IMG/VR virus record: IMGVR_UViG_3300025133_009651
Span: 1 to 24,386 of that record
DNA from: a virus
Length of the DNA stretch: 24,386 nt
Strand: one strand, 5' to 3'
The notes below the pieces were generated by a model. The model was not told the origin of the DNA and did not search any database. It was given only the letters and a program-made list of their open reading frames with translations. The position numbers and the translations under genes are program-made. Below, piece by piece: positions 1 through 7,700 of the stretch (positions are counted from its first letter, which is position 1; each line of letters opens with the position of its first letter).

Positions 1-2
1 CT

Positions 3-929
3 TCATCTCAAAGTTTCCTCAAAAACTTGATCCCATTTATTCAGATATTCATCTATATGAAAATACTTAACTGCAGTCTCTCTTCCTGCACATCCAAGGT
101 CTTTTTGCATTTGCTTTGATTCCAATATTTTCTTAACGGATTTTAACATATCTTCTTTTGTATCCGCAAAAAGACAAGTTTTGTTATCCTCAAGATATCT
201 GTCTATACCAAAATTCTTTGTTGTAACAATCGGCGTTCCACACATAAGCGCCTCCGCTCTAGTTCTTGGCATTGCGCTTCTTGTTGTCGTGTTTAAGAAG
301 ACGCTATATTTATTATAGGTTCTGGCAAGCTTTGAAAGAGGGTAACACCCTATAGACTCTTTTCTGCTGTCATTTCCGTGTCCAAGCAAATCACATTTTC
401 CTAACTTTTCAGAGACCCATACCCACTCATCAAAGCCTAGAACCTTTTTTCTTTTCTTAAAAAGACTTGCTGCGCTAAGAACTCTCTGGTTTCTATTCAA
501 GTTTAAAAAATCAAACTCTCTCGGATCAAAACCATGCGGAATATAAAAGTGCTTTTGTTTTGGAAAATCCTTTCTATATTTATCCATTACAACCTTTGAG
601 TTCCACACGACACTCTTTGTCCAAGTTGGAATTTTGTATGGCAAATATGTTTGCATAACGGCAACTCCAGGAGTATTTGCCCTTGCTCTAAAATGTCTAT
701 ATCTAGCCGGATTTAATCCTGCTCGAACCATTATAATATTAAATGTTTTTTGTGCAGCACTTTTTTCATAAATATACTTTACATTTTTATTTTTTGGCCT
801 TCCCAGCTCCTTTGGATCTGGAGGGCGGCCTCCTAAGCCTGTGCAAAAAAAATGATGACCCGTCTTAAAAAACTCATATTGATGCCCTCCATGTACTAGC
901 CAGTCCATTATTCTTAGCTTCTTAGCCAT
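3..929 (-). CDS. Short GT-B-type glycosyltransferase, divergent active-site signature
   Basis: A 308-residue protein, shorter than the usual 350-400 residues of the family. It keeps the acceptor-domain start (MDWLVHGGHQYEFFKTGHHF, Gly-Gly-x-x-Tyr-Glu), a linker segment VVWNSKVVMDKY…FYIPHGFDPREF and the donor-domain end PRTRAEALMCGTPIVTT…DRYL. In the E-x7-E signature the second Glu is E226, but the first position is Ser218, so the catalytic pair is incomplete. It could be an altered enzyme or a partner subunit of another glycosyltransferase. Start: TAATG overlap with the upstream gene and AAAGGA 8 nt before the ATG. The stop is at 3-5, so the protein is complete, but the operon may continue beyond the left edge. 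It is soluble, with no membrane segment. Confidence 0.8.
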   Translation of the reverse strand: MAKKLRIMDWLVHGGHQYEFFKTGHHFFCTGLGGRPPDPKELGRPKNKNVKYIYEKSAAQKTFNIIMVRAGLNPARYRHFRARANTPGVAVMQTYLPYKIPTWTKSVVWNSKVVMDKYRKDFPKQKHFYIPHGFDPREFDFLNLNRNQRVLSAASLFKKRKKVLGFDEWVWVSEKLGKCDLLGHGNDSRKESIGCYPLSKLARTYNKYSVFLNTTTRSAMPRTRAEALMCGTPIVTTKNFGIDRYLEDNKTCLFADTKEDMLKSVKKILESKQMQKDLGCAGRETAVKYFHIDEYLNKWDQVFEETLR

Positions 930-2053
930 TATAAAAATCCTTTAAATCTTTTTTGAGATAATATTTGTTCAATTTTTTCAGAGCAAGAAGATATATTCAT
1001 AGATGCTGCTAAAGATTTAGCATTTTTTGTTTTATATAAATATTCTTTGTTATTTATGTAAACATCTCTCATTAATACGCTAAGATGAGCAGATTTTGGT
1101 TGGGCCCACTTTTGATATGACTGATACCATCCGCTCCAATCCATATTTTTTACTCGAATCATATTATGATCTATAATAAAAGCATTATCATCATTTAACA
1201 ACTCTGTTATGCCTCCAAACTTAGTCGTTATAATGTGACTATCGCATAACATAGCATCGTGAATCGGCATCCCCCAGCCTTCTCCATGATGAGGCAAAAC
1301 AAAGGCATCACACATCTTGTGTAGCCCAAATAAAACTTCTTTTTTTAAATTATCCGTTATTAAATAAACCTTTGGTAAATCCTTTTTATTTATCATTCTC
1401 TTTATTTTTAATATATCGTTTTTTATTTTTGAAACTCCATGTCCCGAACACTTTAATGGATTTACTTTTAATATTAAGACCACATTATCATTTGCATCAA
1501 ACTCTTTATAATATGCCCTCAATAAAGCATTATAGCCTTTTCTCTCATTCCATTGAAATACAGAATAAAATTTAAAAGTTTTATCCGATAGAACCAAAGC
1601 ATCTGTCACAGGAGATGGAATATCAACTTTTGAATAAATTACGTCTGTATTGCAAGGAGTGTGCAAAATCTCTATAGGCCCCTTAAATCCGGCCCTTAGG
1701 CATGCAGATTTGACAAGCTGACACGGTGCCCAAATCTCGTTTAGGCTGCGACAAATATCTCTTTCCCAAAGCTTTGGCAAGCAATCCGCTTCCCAATAAA
1801 AATATCCAATTTTATAATTTCTAGTTTTATGCCTACTAAAGGGCGGAGTATGCAAATAAAAGTCAATCTTTGGATTCCCAGAAAAGTTATTTAATTCTTC
1901 TTTAAAAAATCTTATACTTTTATTAGATTCAAATCTGGTTTGAACATTTGATCGAGAAAACGCCAAAGCAATATTAGTCACAGCATTTCCATAACCCCCA
2001 AACCTCTTTGGTTGCCCAAAAAATCTTATAGATGGCAAGCTCCTTTGCATCAT
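929..2053 (-). CDS. GT4/GT-B-type glycosyltransferase
   Basis: A 374-residue soluble GT-B glycosyltransferase. The N-terminal glycine loop (GQPKRFGGYGNAVTNIALAF) is typical of the GT4 acceptor domain. YFYWEADCLPKLWE…LNEIWAPCQLVKSAC parallels the YESSIMPKVW…LPSSNFSK segment of the first enzyme of the cassette, so these two are probably related paralogues. FQWNERKGYNALLRAY supplies the donor-site Arg/Lys. The signature is E258-GWGMPIH-D266, with Asp for the second Glu, a conservative change. Two Met codons start it (2053 and 2050); the first overlaps the upstream stop in ATGA. Its TAA shares one base with the next ATG (TAATG). Acceptor and donor are unknown. Confidence 0.87.
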   Translation of the reverse strand: MMQRSLPSIRFFGQPKRFGGYGNAVTNIALAFSRSNVQTRFESNKSIRFFKEELNNFSGNPKIDFYLHTPPFSRHKTRNYKIGYFYWEADCLPKLWERDICRSLNEIWAPCQLVKSACLRAGFKGPIEILHTPCNTDVIYSKVDIPSPVTDALVLSDKTFKFYSVFQWNERKGYNALLRAYYKEFDANDNVVLILKVNPLKCSGHGVSKIKNDILKIKRMINKKDLPKVYLITDNLKKEVLFGLHKMCDAFVLPHHGEGWGMPIHDAMLCDSHIITTKFGGITELLNDDNAFIIDHNMIRVKNMDWSGWYQSYQKWAQPKSAHLSVLMRDVYINNKEYLYKTKNAKSLAASMNISSCSEKIEQILSQKRFKGFL

Positions 2054-3582
2054 ATGTACTCGCCAAAAATAACCTTGGAGTCTCTGCTTTTCTCACGAAA
2101 GGTTAGTGCGCTGCTGAGTATATTCATAAAAAACTTATTAGATATAGCTTTTATATTATGATTCTTTATTATATACTCTCTTAAGTTTTGATGATAATTT
2201 TGCTGATCTATTTGGCTCTTTATAAGCTTTCTGTCTGACTTTAAAGAACCGCTTAATATATTAAAATTATCTAAATGTCCAAAGTTGCTCTTTATTTGGC
2301 CAACATCCGTTGAGTAAATCGGAAGACAACAAGACATTGCCTCAATTATTGAAATTGGAGTTCCTTCCATCTTTGATGTTAACAAAAATGCATCAAAAAT
2401 ATTATAATATTCTTGGATATTCTTCTTATATCCCAAAAATGATACATTATCAATATTATTATCTTGAGCAAATTTTTGCAACCCCGGCCCAAGAGGCCCA
2501 GATCCAGCAATTACCAGATGAATATCCGATAAATCTTTAACAAGCCTTAGCGCATACTCTATATTCTTCTCCGGAGAAAGTCTTGCCACCATTCCAAACA
2601 CAGTTTTGTCTTTTGGAACGTTTAAATCTCGCCTCAATGATTTGTCTTCCTTTCTAATGAAAAGATCTGTGTCAATGCCCACCGGCATTAATATTTTATT
2701 AAAACTTGAAACACCAGATATATCATCTGCTAAATTTTCGCTTACTTTAAATATAAAATCAACATTTGATCTTGATCTTAAGTGAGCAACGGCATCCTGC
2801 CAAAGAAAGTCGCTATGATATATCTCAATAATCTTTGATCTTATCTTTTTCTCATCCTTTAGACTAGATATAAGATTATACACATTTCTGCTGTTATAAA
2901 AGAGGATTATATCATGCTTATTTGAAGACAATACCGTAGATAACATTGACATATTTCTAATATACCTATGGTTTATGCTTGGATTCGATATTTCAAATTC
3001 TAATTTATTTTTTGATAAATATAAAAAATCTATATTAAAAGCATCTCTTTTTTCTTCAAAAATGCTCTTAAGATATACCTCCCCACCTCCATATATTCCA
3101 TATGGAATAATGACAGCAATCTTTTTCTTGTGGGTAATGTTTGTTATATTTTTCAAATAATTGTCTAAAATTTCTGATGTAATCTCCTCTGCCCTTGGCC
3201 TTTTTGTCGGAAGCTCCTCCAAGATTCCATCCTCTAATACAATTCTGGCTATTTCAATCCTTCCGAATGATCTTTTGGACCTGGCAAACTCAAGAACTCC
3301 ATTTATAACCTCTTTATTGCAGCTAACGGACTGCTCTGACCATGAACTTTTCGTAAAACTCATATCTGTTGAAAAAAGAATTTCTCCGCTTCTATTTTTT
3401 AAAGATAAGTTTAAATGGCCATTTCCGGAAATCTTTTTTCCAACAATCTTAATATTCACACCATTAATCTTTGGAATATTTGCTGACAAACTTGACTTTG
3501 CACTCATTATAAAGTTTTTCTCTACAAAGCTAACCCCATATGATTGCCATTTATTCTTTTTGTGTGAATCCAATATATTCAT
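2050..3582 (-). CDS. GT4 glycosyltransferase with extra N-terminal beta domain
   Basis: A 510-residue enzyme. Residues ~150-505 are a full GT4 glycosyltransferase: KKIAVIIPYGIYGGGEVYL with the Gly-Gly-x-Glu acceptor-loop motif, GMVARLSPEKNIEYALRL with the Arg and Lys that contact donor phosphates, VIAGSGPLGPGL, and the signature E406-GTPISII-E414 followed by AMSCCLPIYSTDVGQI. Residues 1-~130 form a separate beta-looking domain (GNGHLNLSLKNRSGEILFST…) not needed for catalysis, possibly a substrate-recognition or carbohydrate-binding module; I do not recognise its family. It overlaps both neighbours by 4 nt (ATGA). GGA lies 7 nt upstream of the start. It is soluble and cytoplasmic. Confidence 0.88.
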   Translation of the reverse strand: MNILDSHKKNKWQSYGVSFVEKNFIMSAKSSLSANIPKINGVNIKIVGKKISGNGHLNLSLKNRSGEILFSTDMSFTKSSWSEQSVSCNKEVINGVLEFARSKRSFGRIEIARIVLEDGILEELPTKRPRAEEITSEILDNYLKNITNITHKKKIAVIIPYGIYGGGEVYLKSIFEEKRDAFNIDFLYLSKNKLEFEISNPSINHRYIRNMSMLSTVLSSNKHDIILFYNSRNVYNLISSLKDEKKIRSKIIEIYHSDFLWQDAVAHLRSRSNVDFIFKVSENLADDISGVSSFNKILMPVGIDTDLFIRKEDKSLRRDLNVPKDKTVFGMVARLSPEKNIEYALRLVKDLSDIHLVIAGSGPLGPGLQKFAQDNNIDNVSFLGYKKNIQEYYNIFDAFLLTSKMEGTPISIIEAMSCCLPIYSTDVGQIKSNFGHLDNFNILSGSLKSDRKLIKSQIDQQNYHQNLREYIIKNHNIKAISNKFFMNILSSALTFREKSRDSKVIFGEYI

Positions 3583-4664
3583 GATATATCCAATATTTGC
3601 TTAGCTGCGCTTTTCCATGTAAACATTTTTACTGTCTTTTTAGATTCTTTTTCAAATTGCTTTTTAATTTTATTATAATTTTCATAAGCTTTTATCATAT
3701 TTTCCGATAATGAATCAATATGTGGCAGATAAGTCTTTGCTCCCGGAGAGGGCCTCCAATACTGATATTTATCAGATGCCTCTATTTCCTTCACATCAAC
3801 AAGCAAAGAATTATTGTCATTTAAAAAATCCAACTGACCCGTACACCTTGGGGCTATCACCACCATACCCGCAGCAAGTCCCTCTAAAAATGGCAGCCCA
3901 AATCCTTCTGCGGAAGATGCGCTCACCAAGCAATCGCAACTATTATATAGAGGGATCATGCTTGGATATTTGTGCTGAATAACCTCTACCTGAGGAAGCA
4001 TTCTTCCTTTGTGTTTTTTCTGGGCCTTTAGAATCTCCTTCACCACATCGCACTCAAATCTGTGCTTTGGTTTATCTAGTTTTATTTTCAAAACAAGACA
4101 TACGTCATCTCTATCGGTAAATGCCGAATAGTATGCGTCAACAAGAAGATTTATGTTTTTTCTATAATGAGGTATGGAAACATTTAAAAATTTAAACTTT
4201 TTCTTTGTTTTAAAGTTGTTTACTTTGGACTTATCTCTAAAGTCCTTTGGATTGATACCATGAGGCACGACAATACATTTCTCTTCTGGCCAACCCGAGT
4301 TGACAAAGACCTCTTTTGAAAAATTGCTTGATGGCAAAACATAATCAACATGCCTAATTTGATCAACCCAAACCTTTGGCATGATGCTTGATTCATAATT
4401 ATAAATTGCCAACTTTATCTTTGAATTTCTGTTGAACCTAAGCTTAAAATTTCTCGGAAGAGTATATGTTAAATCTATATCTGCATCGCCACATTCTCTA
4501 CAAAACTTTTTCCATTCATTTGGAAATAAGTCATAATCATTTATAGAACTCAAATATAAATCATGATTCATTAATCGGAATTCTTTAAGCAAGCTCCTGA
4601 CCGTAACGGCCCAGCTATGAGTCGTTCCAAGCATTGCCTGCGATCTGATTTTTAGTTTGCCCAT
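3579..4664 (-). CDS. GT4/GT-B-type glycosyltransferase (first of cassette)
   Basis: A 361-residue soluble glycosyltransferase of GT-B fold that transfers a sugar from an activated donor, most likely a sugar nucleotide. The C-terminal donor domain has the E-x7-E signature E253-GFGLPFL-E261 followed by GLAAGMVVIAP, as in GT4 enzymes. The acceptor half has YESSIMPKVW and the linker LPSSNFSKEVF…IVVPHGINPKDF, a common pattern in phage and capsule glycosyltransferases. Length is normal. There is no signal peptide or membrane segment, so it acts in the cytoplasm. It starts 88 nt after the tail protein gene, without a visible Shine-Dalgarno; its stop overlaps the next start (ATGA), so the two are translationally coupled. 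Donor and acceptor cannot be read from sequence. Position suggests a virion-linked substrate, but host-surface glycan is possible. Confidence 0.88.
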   Translation of the reverse strand: MGKLKIRSQAMLGTTHSWAVTVRSLLKEFRLMNHDLYLSSINDYDLFPNEWKKFCRECGDADIDLTYTLPRNFKLRFNRNSKIKLAIYNYESSIMPKVWVDQIRHVDYVLPSSNFSKEVFVNSGWPEEKCIVVPHGINPKDFRDKSKVNNFKTKKKFKFLNVSIPHYRKNINLLVDAYYSAFTDRDDVCLVLKIKLDKPKHRFECDVVKEILKAQKKHKGRMLPQVEVIQHKYPSMIPLYNSCDCLVSASSAEGFGLPFLEGLAAGMVVIAPRCTGQLDFLNDNNSLLVDVKEIEASDKYQYWRPSPGAKTYLPHIDSLSENMIKAYENYNKIKKQFEKESKKTVKMFTWKSAAKQILDIS

Positions 4665-4752
4665 GGTACAAGATTATACTTCAATGAAGTCAAATTCCTT
4701 GGTGTTTAAGCAGCCTCCGCGTCTATCGGATAGACTACATACGTTTCATTAT
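4665..4752 (-). promoter_or_regulatory. Intergenic region before the glycosyltransferase cassette, with two dyads and a -10-like box
   Basis: The longest non-coding gap in the window (88 nt). It holds a 7-1-7 dyad at 4721-4735 (GTCTATCGGATAGAC), a 6-1-6 dyad at 4678-4690 (ACTTCAATGAAGT) and, abutting the latter, a minus-strand TATAAT at 4673-4678. The hexamer is only 8 nt before the ATG at 4662-4664, and no ribosome site precedes that ATG, so a transcript from it would be nearly leaderless. A TTGACT lies only 9 nt before TATAAT, too close to be a normal -35 box; an activator-dependent promoter with the dyad in place of a -35 is possible. There is no T-tract to make either dyad a standard terminator. 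Whether the cassette has its own promoter or is read through from the tail genes is undecided. Confidence 0.35.
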
Positions 4753-7700
4753 TTAGGGCAAGTGGAAGAAGCATGGGAATGGACCATCAACAAAGGTTCC
4801 TGTTGCTGTGCTGCCGGCAACGAAGAAGCATATATCATCATCTTCAAAATCTGTTTCGTCAATACACGTTCCGATTCCAATACGAGCCAAATCCTTGATT
4901 CCTATGGTTACATCGCCATTTATAAATCCAGACTTTTTAAGATGAACACCAAACTTCAATACCGTTCTGTTTGCTGCATTCAAAACATCATATAAGATGT
5001 TCTTAGTCTGCAGCGCTACTATTCCCGTGCTCGAATCAAGGCTTGCCCCAACTTTAAAAATAACTCCCGTAGTTATGTCTTCATATGCTATACTAAATGA
5101 CATACTCGGAGATATGACCATTTCTGCCACAGCTGTTGAGCTTGGCTCAACGACCAAAGCTTTGTAATAACCTGGAAGATGACCGGTTTGCGAAAGATAA
5201 TATAGAGCCAAACTGGTTATGTCAACCGAAAAGGCTCCCCCTGCTGCAACATCTCCTGGGCTGAAGGTTGTTATAAACGAAGTATCTTTTTCTATAGGAT
5301 AATCAATTAATACGCCTAAGTTATCAGCGTTTAATATATCATAAGGCATAACATTGAAGCTTTCTGTCGTTGAGATAGCATCTACTGCAGTCATCTCTAA
5401 TGTTGCAGATACAATATTGGTTTTTTGCGTTAATAAGAACGGGAATGTTGCCGTAATCATGTTTATAACACTACTTGAATCTCTGCTTATTTCTACAGAA
5501 GCACTAGAGGCGGAAGAGCTAGACGAAAAACTATGCCTAAGAACCATCTCGTATAAAGAAGCAGCATAAATAATTCCAACATTTGGATTATCATATTGAG
5601 CAATTTCAACATTTATTTTAGCATCACCAGATCCTGGCTGAGTACCGGCAACTGTTCCTATCTTAACATATTGTCCAGTTGGATTGCTTGAAACATCTAA
5701 TAGAGTATTGTCAAAATACATTCCAAAAACAGCTTCGTTTGTCCTTCTGAATCTAAACATTATTTCATCGCCAAGATCATCTTTTGCCTTGACCGAATGA
5801 TCAAAATCGCTTATAACAGTGGAAGTTGATATGGTTTCTATAATTCCGCTAAAGAATAGCTCTATATCTTCATACGCATTTTGTCTCCATCCCAATTTGA
5901 TGGTAGCCTTTGTGTCGTCAAGATTAGTTATTACCAATGTTGAAAAGAAGGCAACTTGTCCAAACTTTAAATCATCTTTGTCCCAAGTTGTTCTGGCTGC
6001 GGTAAAGTCAATGACAAAATCATCTGATATATCTGATATGGTTGCCGTTGGATACTCTAATCTCGCATATCTTTCGCTTGCGTTAATAGTCTCAAGCGCG
6101 AAGAATGCTGGCTCATTGGATCCAGACACTGCAGTGATTGTAGCATAGCCGCCAGCAGGTTCATCTGTGGTCCACTGAGAGAACCCAAGGACACTTGGGT
6201 ATGAATGGTCCGTAAAAGCCTCAGAAACGACCTCTGAGGACGTCATAAGCGATGTCTCGTCTGCATATCCGTCTGTAGCATATCCGTCCACCAAAGCATC
6301 GACATGGAGGCTTGCTATGCATTGACTTATCTTTACCCGGCCCTTGGTTATATCCGTATTTCCGCCCGAATCTTCGCACCCAACATATGTTCCATCGGAA
6401 TACTTCATGGCGGGATATCCCGATGCTGTTTTGCAGGTTGTAGAATGGGCTTTTATAAAGTTTGTATATAAATCAATTTGACAATCATCTATTGATCCGG
6501 GAGGCAAAGGAATAGTTATTGTTGCATATTCTATATCGCCATGATATGGAACTCCGGGCTCTTTATAGATCTCTCCCTTCGGAATGAATAGATCGTTTGC
6601 CAAAACCTTTTGATTCTTATACTGAGGAGTACAATCTTCTTCTTCAATACAGGTCTCTTCTTTGCAAACGCATTTTTCTTCAAACTCTTCTATAAAGTTT
6701 GTTTCGACATATCTTCTTAAATCACATGAATCGATAAACATCTCTTTGTGAGATGCTCCGATATATGATATTGACCAATTTTTTGCTACAAACGGAACAT
6801 TTAGAAGATTTATATTATCCGCATAGGTATTTACTTTTGTTCCGCTTACTATAACAAGGTCAAATGCGCTAGATCCAAGGAAAGTAATTGCTGCACCATC
6901 AGAATCCGTAACAGCGACAGATACTCCCGTTCCAGTTTCATCAACCGTCTTAGAATATATAATATATTCGCCAGTATCACTCTCTCCGGATGGAACTGTG
7001 ATCTTATCCCCAACTCTTATTGCCAGAGCTTGAGTGTCCGAAGCCGTTGTAAAGCTTATGTCGTCTCCTCCGCTGACAGTATTCCCTGTCGCAGCAGAGC
7101 TTGCCGAGTCAGAAGAATCAAATAAAGTTGGATAATCATCTTTCTCCAGAACATTTTCTAATTTTAAAGTTAATACCTTAAAGTTCTCGCTTACGGTAAA
7201 GTTTACGTATCCATCGACCGCGTCTTCTATAAGCTCTATGTCAAAACCATCTACGGTTCCGTCCTCATTTAGATCTGCCTTTGTAAAGTCTAATAGGCTA
7301 AGTTCGCCTCCAAGGATTTTTCTTTCCGTAGTTTCTGCTGTAATTGTATTTCCAACTACATTCACCAGCTCAATGATATCATTAGATGTTATCTCTTTGT
7401 CATCATCAAAGTCTGCAGCATATACAACCTTACACTCTGCTCCTATAATTCTATATCTTGAATTACATTCACAATCTGTATCTGGAGTTATAATTCTGTT
7501 TATAAGATTTTCAGACAATAGCTCCGAGCTTGGATTGATAAAAACAATTTCGTCGGAACCTATAATTCCCGGCTTGCTAAAAGATCCGGTTATATCTTGA
7601 GCATCTCTTACGTTATTATCTCTAACGCGAGCTAATAAAATCGGAGGATTATCCTCATCTACCTTGGCAAGCTCAGCGGTTGTCATTATAGATACAGACG

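Noticed and set aside
3161-3604. Plus-strand open frame of 147 residues with hydrophobic stretches
   Set aside because: Antisense to the glycosyltransferase gene; the hydrophobic runs are the complement of charged Lys/Glu codons in the real gene.
4721-4735. Dyad GTCTATCGGATAGAC as a rho-independent terminator of the tail operon
   Set aside because: Only a 5-bp stem remains with a realistic loop, it is not GC-rich, and no T-tract follows on the minus strand.
4657-4995. Plus-strand open frame starting in the intergenic gap
   Set aside because: It spans the gap and the antisense of the 3' end of the tail gene and has no recognisable domain or ribosome site.
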